Of a stretch of 64,000 bases of DNA, positions 28,032-38,012 are shown in pieces. The DNA is from Halomonas sp. GD1P12 (lineage in GTDB: Bacteria > Pseudomonadota > Gammaproteobacteria > Pseudomonadales > Halomonadaceae): NCBI RefSeq assembly GCF_025725645.1, contig NZ_CP107007.1, positions 1,860,001 through 1,924,000 of the forward strand, in the 5' to 3' direction. The notes below the pieces were generated by a model. It saw only the letters and a program-made list of their open reading frames with translations. It had not been told where the DNA came from and searched no databases. Numbering within the stretch: position 1 is the first letter of the stretch; the number at the start of each line of letters is the position of its first letter. The position numbers were made by a program, and so were the translations under genes.

Positions 28032-28055
28032 TCCTTTTCTAGAACGGGAGTAGTG

Positions 28056-30080
<2,025 letters not shown>

Positions 30081-30082
30081 AC

Positions 30083-30907
30083 ATGCCGGAAGGACCAGAG
30101 ATCCGCCGCGCAGCAGATCGCATCGAAAAACAGATTGGCGGGCGCGTGCTGGAGCACGCCTGGTTCGCCTTCGAAGAGCTACAAACCCAGGCGGATTCCC
30201 TGATCGACACGCGGGTCGAAGCCGTCGAAACCCGCGGCAAGGCGATGCTGATTCGTTTCGATAACCAGCGCGTGCTCTATTCTCATAATCAGCTCTACGG
30301 GGTATGGAAACTCCACGCCGCCCACAAGCCGCCTCAGACCAATCGCTCGCTGCGCGTAAGGCTCGTCACCGAGGGCAGGGCGGCGAGTCTCTACAGCGCA
30401 TCAAGCATCGCGCTACTCGACGCTGATGCGCTTAATGAGCATCCGTTTCTCGCAAGGCTTGGACCGGATCTCTTGAGTCAAAACGTCTCGGCTGCCAGCG
30501 TGCTGGCGCGGCTCGACGATTCGCGTTTTCACCGTCGAAGCCTCGGGGCGCTGCTGCTGGATCAGGGGCTCGTGGCGGGGCTCGGCAACTATTTACGCTC
30601 GGAAATTTTGTTCTACGCCGGGCTCAACCCCAAAAAGCGCCCGGTCGACCTTGGCGATAACGAGCGAGAGCAGCTGGCGCAGATCATTATCGACACCACG
30701 TGGCAGGCTTACCGGCAGGCGGGCGTGACGAACCGCGAGGCGTGGATCGAGCAGGCCAAGGCAGCGGGTGAAACCAGGCGCCAGTGGCGCTTTAGCGTAT
30801 TCGAGCGCGCCGGGCTCTCATGTCATCGCTGTGGCGACATCATCGAACGACAAATGGTAGGGTCGCGGCGCCTTTACTGGTGCCCGCACTGCCAGCCGGC
30901 GACTTAA
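30083..30907 (+). CDS. nei: Endonuclease VIII (Nei-type DNA glycosylase)
   Basis: A 274-residue Fpg/Nei-family glycosylase/AP lyase that removes oxidised pyrimidines. The N-terminus MPEGPEIRRAADRI provides catalytic Pro1 and Glu2; Lys53 lies in ETRGKAMLIRF. The helix-two-turn-helix is at LLLDQGLVAGLGNYLRSEILF, and the C-terminal zinc finger is C-x2-C...C-x2-C (CHRCGD and YWCPHCQ). The PEI start rather than PEL favours Nei over Fpg. It is coupled to uvrB with only 2 bases between, a natural DNA-repair pair. Confidence 0.95.
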   Translation: MPEGPEIRRAADRIEKQIGGRVLEHAWFAFEELQTQADSLIDTRVEAVETRGKAMLIRFDNQRVLYSHNQLYGVWKLHAAHKPPQTNRSLRVRLVTEGRAASLYSASSIALLDADALNEHPFLARLGPDLLSQNVSAASVLARLDDSRFHRRSLGALLLDQGLVAGLGNYLRSEILFYAGLNPKKRPVDLGDNEREQLAQIIIDTTWQAYRQAGVTNREAWIEQAKAAGETRRQWRFSVFERAGLSCHRCGDIIERQMVGSRRLYWCPHCQPAT

Positions 30908-31017
30908 CGATAAATATTTATACCGTTATCTTTTATGCAACATAAAAAATTTATAATTTAGGTCTTTGCAAAAAATTCAGCGACAACAGCAAAGCTGCCG
31001 GCGATGCATCGATCAGG

Positions 31018-31023
31018 TATAAT
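31018..31023 (+). promoter_or_regulatory. Candidate -10 box for fumarase
   Basis: TATAAT lies 90 bases before the fumarase ATG, in a 200-base gap after nei. No good -35 is seen at 16-18 bases upstream. The rest of the gap is AT-rich without genes. Confidence 0.4.
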
Positions 31024-31107
31024 CGATGAATTAGAACGGCTAACGGGTTGAAAAATCCCCTTGATAAATAGCCGCTTGAAATCGATCCACCGAGGAGCCC
31101 GTTGTTC

Positions 31108-32613
31108 ATGACCGTGATCAAGCAGGATGACGTTATTCAAAGCGTTGCCGACGCCCTTCAATACATCTCCTATTACCATCCGAAAGACTTCATCGACGCC
31201 ATGGCGGCCGCCTACGAGCGCGAAGAGAACCCTGCCGCCAAGGACGCCATCGCCCAGATCCTGATCAACTCGCGGATGTGCGCCACCGGCCATCGGCCGA
31301 TTTGCCAAGATACCGGCATCGTGACCGTGTTTGTTCACGTGGGCATGAACGTGACCTGGGAGGCGGACATGAGCCTCGACGATATGGTCAACGAGGGCGT
31401 TCGCCGCGCCTACCTGCTGCCCGACAACGTACTGCGCGCTTCGGTGCTGGCCGACCCGGACGGCAAGCGCCAGAACACCAAAGACAATACGCCCGCCATC
31501 ATTCACCACAAGCTCGTGCCCGGCGACAAGGTCGATATCCACGTGGCGGCGAAAGGCGGGGGTAGCGAGGCGAAATCCAAGTTCGCGATGCTGAACCCGT
31601 CCGATAGCGTCGTCGATTGGGTGCTGGAGCAGCTACCTAAAATGGGCGCTGGCTGGTGCCCGCCGGGCATGCTCGGTATTGGTATCGGCGGCACCGCCGA
31701 GAAAGCCATGGAAATCGCCAAGGAAGCGCTGCTCGATCCGATCGACATTCAGGATTTGCAGGCACGTGGGGCGAGTAACCGTGCCGAAGAGCTGCGTTTG
31801 GAGCTGTTCGATAAGGTCAACAAGACCGGTATTGGCGCGCAGGGCCTGGGTGGCCTGACTACGGTGCTCGACATCAAGGTCAAGGATTACCCGACCCACG
31901 CGGCGAACAAGCCGGTCGCCATCATCCCCAACTGTGCCGCCACCCGTCACGCGCACTTCACCCTCGATGGCTCCGGCGCGGTCGCGCTGCCTGCGCCCAA
32001 ACTCGAGGACTGGCCGGAGATTACTCGCGAAGTGGGTGAAAACGTCAAGCGGGTCGATCTCGACAGCGTTACACCGGAAGAAGTCAAAACCTGGCAGCCC
32101 GGCGATACGCTGCTGCTCAACGGCAAACTCTTGACCGGGCGCGACGCCGCCCATAAACGTATGACCGACATGATCAGCAAGGGCGAGCCGCTGCCTGTCG
32201 ATATGAAAGGGCGCTTCATTTACTACGTCGGCCCGGTCGACCCGATCGGCGACGAGGTGGTTGGCCCCGCGGGTCCGACCACCGCCACGCGGATGGACAA
32301 GTTCACCCGCACCATGCTCGAGGAGACCGGCCTTTTGGGCATGGTCGGCAAGGCAGAGCGGGGCGAGGATGCTATCGAGGCGATTCGCGACAACCAGGCG
32401 GTTTATTTGATGGCCGTCGGCGGCTCGGCCTATCTCGTCGCCCAGGCAATCAAGAAGTCGCGCGTGGTCGGGTTCGAGGACCTGGGGATGGAAGCCATCT
32501 ATGAATTCGAAGTAGAAGACATGCCGGTCACCGTCGCCGTCGACACGAAAGGTACGTCGGTGCACCAGACCGGCCCGGCCAAATGGAAGGCAATCATCGC
32601 CGAAACCGCGTAA
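31108..32613 (+). CDS. fumA: Class I (iron-sulfur) fumarate hydratase
   Basis: A 501-residue oxygen-sensitive 4Fe-4S fumarase of the TCA cycle. N-terminal (alpha) and C-terminal (beta) domains are fused. Cluster cysteines appear in RMCATGHRPICQDTG, GAGWCPPG and IPNCAATRHAHF. The C-terminal domain contains GRDAAHKRM and GRFIYYVGPVDPIGDEVVGPAGPTTATRMD. ATG at 31108 is preferred to the TTG two codons earlier; GAGGAG lies about 10 bases upstream. It has its own terminator at 32641. Confidence 0.95.
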   Translation: MTVIKQDDVIQSVADALQYISYYHPKDFIDAMAAAYEREENPAAKDAIAQILINSRMCATGHRPICQDTGIVTVFVHVGMNVTWEADMSLDDMVNEGVRRAYLLPDNVLRASVLADPDGKRQNTKDNTPAIIHHKLVPGDKVDIHVAAKGGGSEAKSKFAMLNPSDSVVDWVLEQLPKMGAGWCPPGMLGIGIGGTAEKAMEIAKEALLDPIDIQDLQARGASNRAEELRLELFDKVNKTGIGAQGLGGLTTVLDIKVKDYPTHAANKPVAIIPNCAATRHAHFTLDGSGAVALPAPKLEDWPEITREVGENVKRVDLDSVTPEEVKTWQPGDTLLLNGKLLTGRDAAHKRMTDMISKGEPLPVDMKGRFIYYVGPVDPIGDEVVGPAGPTTATRMDKFTRTMLEETGLLGMVGKAERGEDAIEAIRDNQAVYLMAVGGSAYLVAQAIKKSRVVGFEDLGMEAIYEFEVEDMPVTVAVDTKGTSVHQTGPAKWKAIIAETA

Positions 32614-32640
32614 ACTGAACGCCTGCAATTATAGACCGAC

Positions 32641-32664
32641 AAAGCCCCGTATTGCGGGGCTTTT
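32641..32664 (+). terminator. Terminator of fumA
   Basis: A 9-bp stem AAAGCCCCG/CGGGGCTTT with a 5-base loop and a TTTT end. Confidence 0.9.
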
Positions 32665-32713
32665 GCACATGCGAAATCACAAGGGAATTCATGTCCATGG
32701 CAGGGAGCGTTAG

Positions 32714-34132
32714 ATGACCTCATGGCTTATCGGTACGGCCATTTTACTGATTCATCTCATGGGGGTCGTGTCCGCCGTCATGGCGCTGATGTCGAGCCGT
32801 ACCTCCCAGGGCGCCGTTGCCTGGATCATGTCACTTCTCACGTTCCCCTACGTTGCGCTGCCCGCTTACTGGCTGTTCGGCCGGCCGCGCTTTTACGGCT
32901 ACGTGACCGCTCGTGGCGCCAAAGACAACGTGTTGCGCCGCGTGTTGCGCCGCTATCGTAATAACATGAAGCCGCATATTTCGCTGCCCGCCACGCGGGA
33001 CATTCAGGCGGTCGAGCAACTGGCGATGATGCCGTTGACCAAGGGTAACCACGCCGAGCTCCTGATCGATGGGGAAGCCACTTTCGAAAATCTGTTTCAG
33101 GGGATCGACGAGGCGACAGACTACCTGCTGCTGCAATTTTTCATCGTACGTGACGACCGGCTTGGCCAGGCACTAAAAGCGCGCCTGCTCGAGGCGGCCA
33201 GGCGCGGCGTACGGGTCTACTTTCTTTATGATGAGCTTGGCAGCCGCAAACTGCGCGACAGCTACTTCAAGGAGCTCGAAAGCGAAGGGGTAGCGGTTAG
33301 CCCGTTCGGATCTTCCCGCGGCTTCAAGCACCGGTTTCAGCTCAATTTTCGTAACCATCGCAAGATCATGGTGGTAGACGGTAAAAAGGGGTGGGTCGGG
33401 GGCTTCAACGTGGGTATCGAATATCTGGGGGAGAACCCCCGTCACGGCCCCTGGCGAGATACGCACCTGGCGCTTCAGGGGCCGGGCGTACTCGGCCTCC
33501 AGGAAGCTTTTTGGGAAGATTGGCACTGGGCGACCGGGGAGGTGATCACGCTGAATTGGCACGCGGAAAATCACGCCCAAATGGATCATCAGGTGGTGAT
33601 CGTACCCTCCGGGCCGGCAGACAAGCACGATACCGCAAGTCTTCTGGTACAGCAGCTGATTCATAGCGCCAACGACCGACTATGGGTGACCAGCCCCTAT
33701 TTCGTGCCGGACCAGGGCGTTCAGGATGCGCTGCGCCTGGCGGCCATGCGGGGAGTGGACGTGCGCGTCATGATCCCCGAGCGTCCGGACCATCTTCTGG
33801 TGTTTCTTTCGGCTTTTTCATTTTTACCCGACATGCTGCGTGCGGGTGTAAAAATATACCGTTATCTTCCCGGATTTCTACATCAAAAAGTTATGCTTAT
33901 TGACTCAGAAGCCGCAACGGTTGGCACGGTAAATCTGGATAACCGCTCGTTTCGCCTCAATTTCGAAATTACCGCGTATATGCCGTCTGAATCCTTTGCC
34001 TTGAGCGTCGCCCACATGCTGGAAGAGGACTTTACCCACTGTCGTCGCGTGACGATCGATGAAATTCGCAATCGCCCGCTTTGGAAAAAGGTCGTGTCGC
34101 GAGCCGCGTATTTAACCGCGCCCATTCAGTAG
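32714..34132 (+). CDS. clsA: Cardiolipin synthase (phospholipase D family)
   Basis: A 472-residue inner-membrane enzyme that joins two phosphatidylglycerols into cardiolipin. Two N-terminal membrane segments (about residues 2-24 and 35-55) precede two HKD domains: HRKIMVVDG near residue 215 and HQKVMLIDS near 392, the second with the conserved TVGTVNLDNRSF. GGAG precedes the ATG. Length and topology agree with ClsA. Cardiolipin often rises with salinity in halophiles, so a role in osmotic adaptation is plausible but not shown here. The next gene starts 33 bases downstream. Confidence 0.94.
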   Translation: MTSWLIGTAILLIHLMGVVSAVMALMSSRTSQGAVAWIMSLLTFPYVALPAYWLFGRPRFYGYVTARGAKDNVLRRVLRRYRNNMKPHISLPATRDIQAVEQLAMMPLTKGNHAELLIDGEATFENLFQGIDEATDYLLLQFFIVRDDRLGQALKARLLEAARRGVRVYFLYDELGSRKLRDSYFKELESEGVAVSPFGSSRGFKHRFQLNFRNHRKIMVVDGKKGWVGGFNVGIEYLGENPRHGPWRDTHLALQGPGVLGLQEAFWEDWHWATGEVITLNWHAENHAQMDHQVVIVPSGPADKHDTASLLVQQLIHSANDRLWVTSPYFVPDQGVQDALRLAAMRGVDVRVMIPERPDHLLVFLSAFSFLPDMLRAGVKIYRYLPGFLHQKVMLIDSEAATVGTVNLDNRSFRLNFEITAYMPSESFALSVAHMLEEDFTHCRRVTIDEIRNRPLWKKVVSRAAYLTAPIQ

Positions 34133-34165
34133 CGCTAGCATGAAGGCCGAATCGAGGAGAACCGG

Positions 34166-35083
34166 GTGAATCTGGAAACCAAATGGCTCGAGGATTTCGT
34201 CGCGCTCGCCAATACGCGCAGTTTTTCCACCTCTGCACGACAGCGCCACGTCACTCAGCCCGCGTTCAGCCGGCGCATTCGCGCTCTGGAGCAGGCGCTG
34301 GGCACCACGCTGGTGGATCGCTCGACCACGCCCATCGGGCTGACTGCGGAGGGCCAACTTTTTTTGGTCACCGCGCGCAACCTGGTCGATCAGCTCAATG
34401 AATCGTTGAACCACTTGAGGGGGCTATCGATCGCCAACGAGGCGCTGGATATCGTCGCGGCGCACTCGCTTGCGCTAAGTTTCTACCCCCCCTGGATCTC
34501 GCGGCTGCAAAAGGGAGTGGGAGAGCTACCCACCCGATTAGTGGCCATGAACGTCGGCGAAGCGATCCACGTGCTGCGCGAGGGAAACTGTGATCTGATG
34601 CTCGCCTACTTCGACCCCTTTGCCACCATGCAGCTCGACACCAAGGTCTTTCCTTCATTTTCGATCGGTAACGTCAACATGCTGCCGGTATCGCTTGCAG
34701 ACGCACAGGGCAAGCCGCTGTTTACCCTCGACCAACCCGACCCGGTACCATATCTGAGCTATAGCCAAGGGGCTTTTTTGGGTAAAAGCGTGCACATGGT
34801 GCTCAAGAACGACCCGCGCCGATTGAATCTGCGTACGGTGTACGAAACCGCAATGGCGGAAGGGCTGAAAGGGATGGTGCTGCAAGGCGTAGGCATGGCC
34901 TGGATCCCGGATTTCTGCATTCGCGAAGAGCTTAAAAGTGGCCGGCTGGTACGCGCCGGCGACGAGAGTCTCGATATCCCACTGGAAATTCGTCTTTACC
35001 GCTGCTCGTTGGTCCACAAACCGGGCGTCGAGCGGCTGTGGCGCCAGATGATGAAGCTTCCCCGCGACTTTTTGCAGGCCTGA
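34166..35083 (+). CDS. HypT-like LysR-family regulator
   Basis: A 305-residue LysR regulator starting with GTG. Its beginning, NLETKWLEDFVALANTRSFS, then TQPAFSRRIRALEQALG, is close to E. coli HypT (YjiE), the hypochlorite-responsive regulator, and the resemblance continues in AAHSLAL, EAIHVLREGNCDLMLAY, YLSYSQGAFLGK and GVGMAWIPDFCIREE. HypT is activated by methionine oxidation; whether the relevant methionines are conserved cannot be judged without alignment. It lies between clsA and the YihY fusion. Related regulators control cysteine or methionine genes. Confidence 0.85.
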   Translation: MNLETKWLEDFVALANTRSFSTSARQRHVTQPAFSRRIRALEQALGTTLVDRSTTPIGLTAEGQLFLVTARNLVDQLNESLNHLRGLSIANEALDIVAAHSLALSFYPPWISRLQKGVGELPTRLVAMNVGEAIHVLREGNCDLMLAYFDPFATMQLDTKVFPSFSIGNVNMLPVSLADAQGKPLFTLDQPDPVPYLSYSQGAFLGKSVHMVLKNDPRRLNLRTVYETAMAEGLKGMVLQGVGMAWIPDFCIREELKSGRLVRAGDESLDIPLEIRLYRCSLVHKPGVERLWRQMMKLPRDFLQA

Positions 35084-35235
35084 TAATCCTCAAAGCCGCT
35101 CATTGCGCGCTCAGGGGCAAGTTTTGCCGACATCACGACAACGCTGCGCGGCAGACTATAGTTAGATATGCTGATCAGACCATACAAGCGCTCGATATAA
35201 GGCGCACTTATAATGCATTTTGCAAGGGAATCAAC

Positions 35236-36432
35236 ATGCAGGTAAAAAGAACGCTGCTTTTTTGGTGGCACGTGGTGCAGGACGCCATCGCGCTCTGGCT
35301 CGAGCGAAACGCCTTTAGCTACGCAGGCTCCTTGGCCTTCTATACGCTTTTTTCGCTCGCGCCAACGATCATCATCGCCGTGACGGTCATTGGTATGGTG
35401 CTCGGTGAAGAAGCCGCCCAAGGGCAGATCGTGGCTCAGCTTCAGGGAACGCTCGGCCTCGATGCGGCCTCGGCCATCGAGCAGGCGGTCGCCCAATCGC
35501 GTATCGAGGAGTCGGGATTGCTGCCAACGCTTTTAGGCTTTGGAGCGCTGCTGATCGGCGCAACGACCGTTTTTGGTCAGATGCAGTTCTCGCTCAACAC
35601 GATCTGGGATGTAACCGCCAAGCCTACTTCCAACAGCGTATTCATCTTCATCAAGACCCGTCTTTTGTCGCTCACCGTGGTGCTTGCCATCGGGTTCATC
35701 CTGCTGGTATCGCTGGTATTGGGCGTCGTGGTGAGGGGCATGCTGCAGGCGGCGAACTATATCGTGCCCTATGTCAGCTTTTTTACCCGCGCGGTCGAGT
35801 CGCTGGTATCGCTTGGCATGGTGACGCTTTTGTTCGCAACCATCTTCAAGGTGCTGCCGGACGTTGTGCTGCGCTGGCGAGACGTGTTCATTGGCGGCCT
35901 GGTCACGGCGATTCTATTCACCATCGGGCGCAATTTGATCGCCATTTACCTTGCCTATACCGCCACGGCCTCGACCTACGGGGCGGCGGGCTCGGTGGTC
36001 ATGGTGCTTTTATGGGTCTATTACAGTTCGCTGATTCTGCTGTTCGGCGCGGCGTTTACGCGCTCGCTATTGACCCGCCGTGGTCGGGCGATCATTCCGC
36101 GTAACAGCGCCGTTCGCGTCAAGCACGAGTTCGTGAAGGAGTTCAAGGAGGCTGACATGTCGACTAAAAGCGTACGGGCATTTGTGACAGGGAAGGTCCA
36201 GGGCGTCAATTTTCGCAGCACCACACGGGAAAAGGCGCTGGCCACCAGTGTCAGCGGCTACGCTAGAAATCTCTCCGACGGCCGCGTCGAGGTACTGATA
36301 TGCGGGGAAGAGGAGGCGGTCGACTCGCTCGTCGATTGGCTATGGCATGGCCCGGAAGGCGCTCATGTGACTGACGTGAGCCTCGAGCAAGTCAAGGAGG
36401 CCCACGTGCCCGAAAGTTTCACCACGGCATGA
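35236..36432 (+). CDS. YihY/BrkB membrane protein fused in frame to acylphosphatase
   Basis: A 398-residue fusion. Residues 1-307 form a YihY/UPF0761 (BrkB family) protein with six membrane segments and the typical RNAFSYAGSLAFYTLFSLAP and YTATASTYGAAGSVVMVLLWVYYSS blocks. Residues 308-398 form a complete acylphosphatase, with GKVQGVNFR (Arg327) and the catalytic Asn345 in GYARNLSDGRVEV. The junction contains a strong ribosome binding site AAGGAGG (36145-36151) and an ATG (36157), so a free 91-residue acylphosphatase is likely also made. A TGA in another frame just before that ATG hints at a recent frameshift fusion. AAGGGA precedes the YihY start. Confidence 0.9.
   Translation: MQVKRTLLFWWHVVQDAIALWLERNAFSYAGSLAFYTLFSLAPTIIIAVTVIGMVLGEEAAQGQIVAQLQGTLGLDAASAIEQAVAQSRIEESGLLPTLLGFGALLIGATTVFGQMQFSLNTIWDVTAKPTSNSVFIFIKTRLLSLTVVLAIGFILLVSLVLGVVVRGMLQAANYIVPYVSFFTRAVESLVSLGMVTLLFATIFKVLPDVVLRWRDVFIGGLVTAILFTIGRNLIAIYLAYTATASTYGAAGSVVMVLLWVYYSSLILLFGAAFTRSLLTRRGRAIIPRNSAVRVKHEFVKEFKEADMSTKSVRAFVTGKVQGVNFRSTTREKALATSVSGYARNLSDGRVEVLICGEEEAVDSLVDWLWHGPEGAHVTDVSLEQVKEAHVPESFTTA
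36145..36159 (+). promoter_or_regulatory. Internal ribosome binding site and ATG for the acylphosphatase part
   Basis: AAGGAGG (36145-36151) is followed after five bases by an in-frame ATG (36157). It is the best Shine-Dalgarno sequence in this region. It lies inside an open fusion frame and would start a free acylphosphatase of 91 residues. Confidence 0.75.
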
Positions 36433-36456
36433 GGGCCGTGGCAAAACCCGTTTTAC

Positions 36457-36480
36457 AAGAGCGCCTCAGGCGCTCTTTTT
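36457..36480. terminator. Terminator shared by the convergent YihY fusion and hprA-like gene
   Basis: A 9-bp stem AAGAGCGCC/GGCGCTCTT with loop TCA, followed by TTTTT on the plus strand. The loop is the TGA stop of the convergent minus-strand gene, so the last codons of that gene form half of the stem. Confidence 0.85.
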
Positions 36481-37413
36481 GTAGGCGTCGATGTTCTCGG
36501 CGGTCAAACGAACGATGTTTTGACGCGCTTCGGGAGTGATCCAGGCGTTGTGCGGGGTGACGATCAGATTGAGCGGCTCAACGGCTGTCAGCGCATCCAG
36601 TAGCGCGTGCCCCTCGCGAGGCGGCTCTTCGGGCAGCACATCGACGGCGAGTCCGCCAATCTGACCGTCGCGAAGCGCTTGCAGCGCGGCGTGCTCATCG
36701 ATGATGCCACCGCGGGCGCAGTTGATCAGTAAAAGCGTGGATTTCGCTTTCTCCAGGCGCGCCTGGTTGATCAGATGCTTCGTCTGTTCGTTGAGCGGGC
36801 AGTGCAGACTGATCACGTCGGCTTGGGGCAGCAGCTCATCAAGACTTTGGCGCTCGTCGTTCGCCTCATCGCCGGGGCGGGCCGCAAAACGCACGTTCAT
36901 GCCAAACGCCTCGGCCAGCCGCGCTACTTCGGAGCCGAGTTCTCCCTGGCCGACCATCACGAGCTGCTTGCCGGCAAGCTCCAGCGTTGGGTAGTCCTGC
37001 AGGCAGAAAAACGCACTCTGCTGCCAGGCCCTGGAGGCGACATCCTGCTGATAGCGCGGCAAGCGCGCGGCCAGGGTGAGCATCAGCATCAGCGTGTGTT
37101 GCGAGACACTCGCCGTACCGTAGGCGGTGACGTTTTTCACCGCGATGCCGTTGTCCCTGGCGGCGTCCATATCGATATTGTTGACCCCGGTGGCCATCAC
37201 GCAGATCAGCTTGAGCGAGGGTAGGGCGTCGAGGGCGTCGCGGCTCAGTTTGACCTTATTGACCAGCGCGATATCAGCGTTCTTGAGCCGCTCGACAACC
37301 TCGTCCGACGCTGTCTGGTCGAACACCTCGAGCGACGACACGCTGTCGCGAATGGCGGTGAAATCGATACCAGGACCCATGCTTTTCGCATCGAGCATTA
37401 CCGCGTGGGGCAT
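36466..37413 (-). CDS. D-2-hydroxyacid dehydrogenase (glycerate dehydrogenase/hydroxypyruvate reductase-like)
   Basis: A 315-residue NAD(P)-dependent enzyme of the D-2-hydroxyacid dehydrogenase family. The nucleotide-binding region is VMVGQGELGSEVARLAEAFG, and the catalytic triad is visible as Arg in INCARGGIID, Glu in VLPEEPP and His in VTPHNAWIT. It resembles HprA-type hydroxypyruvate/glyoxylate reductases. With GcvP and one-carbon genes nearby it could process serine-derived hydroxypyruvate, but the substrate is not determined. GGAG precedes the ATG. The stop codon is inside the shared terminator hairpin. Confidence 0.88.
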   Translation of the reverse strand: MPHAVMLDAKSMGPGIDFTAIRDSVSSLEVFDQTASDEVVERLKNADIALVNKVKLSRDALDALPSLKLICVMATGVNNIDMDAARDNGIAVKNVTAYGTASVSQHTLMLMLTLAARLPRYQQDVASRAWQQSAFFCLQDYPTLELAGKQLVMVGQGELGSEVARLAEAFGMNVRFAARPGDEANDERQSLDELLPQADVISLHCPLNEQTKHLINQARLEKAKSTLLLINCARGGIIDEHAALQALRDGQIGGLAVDVLPEEPPREGHALLDALTAVEPLNLIVTPHNAWITPEARQNIVRLTAENIDAYKKSA

Positions 37414-37455
37414 TTGATGATCTCCATATGGACGGCGAGCCCCGCCAAACCTTGC

Positions 37456-37482
37456 TTGGCAGGGGGCACAAAAGGGTATAAT
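37456..37482 (+). promoter_or_regulatory. Candidate promoter for fmdB-aspS
   Basis: TATAAT at 37477-37482 is a perfect -10. Possible -35 elements are TTGGCA (37456-37461, 15-bp spacer) or TTGCTT (37452-37457, 19-bp spacer); neither spacing is ideal. Confidence 0.42.
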
Positions 37483-37600
37483 GGGCGGCTTTGCGGGCCG
37501 CTGTCTTGGAATTTATGACCACAGGCCACATATTGTCACGGCCCAGCAACGCTTGGGTCATCGACGTCCTGTCCAGTTGAGCTTTTCAGGAGCCATCAAC

Positions 37601-37948
37601 ATGCCCATCTATGAGTATGAGTGCAAGGCCTGCGGTCATCGCATGGAAAAATTACAGAAAATCAGCGCCGACCCGCTGACCCACTGCCCGGCATGTGCCC
37701 AGGACGAGCTTTCAAGGCTGGTATCGGCAGCGGGCTTTCGCCTGGCCGGTGGCGGCTGGTACGAAACCGATTTCAAGACCGGTGGTAAGAAAAATCTTGC
37801 CGCGGACAGTCAGGGCGCCTCGAGCGGTAAAAATAGCACCAGCGCGAAAAGCGACGCGCCTACGTCGAGCGGCTCTGCAAAGGATGGCTCGTCGAAAAAC
37901 GGCTCGTCAAAAGGCGGTTCATCAAAGGATAAGGGCGCCGCGGCCTAG
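37601..37948 (+). CDS. FmdB-type zinc-ribbon protein
   Basis: A 115-residue protein with an N-terminal FmdB zinc ribbon: MPIYEYECKACGHRMEKLQ and then HCPACAQDELSRLVSAAGFRLAGGGWYETDF, giving two CxxC pairs. The remaining 50 residues are a low-complexity Gly/Ser/Lys tail with repeated GSSK units, probably disordered. Function is unknown; FmdB homologues are often found before aspS in this group, as here. AGGAG precedes the ATG by 8 bases. It is likely co-transcribed with aspS. Confidence 0.9.
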   Translation: MPIYEYECKACGHRMEKLQKISADPLTHCPACAQDELSRLVSAAGFRLAGGGWYETDFKTGGKKNLAADSQGASSGKNSTSAKSDAPTSSGSAKDGSSKNGSSKGGSSKDKGAAA

Positions 37949-38012
37949 CCGCGCCGGTCACGGCGCGATGCCCGCGCCACTTTTATTGCCACGTAACAGA
38001 ACAGGATGAAAC

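Noticed and set aside
28032..28055. SOS (LexA) box for uvrB
   Set aside because: No CTGT-N8-ACAG pattern in the 24 bases between the OsmC-family gene and uvrB; a site further upstream would be inside genes.
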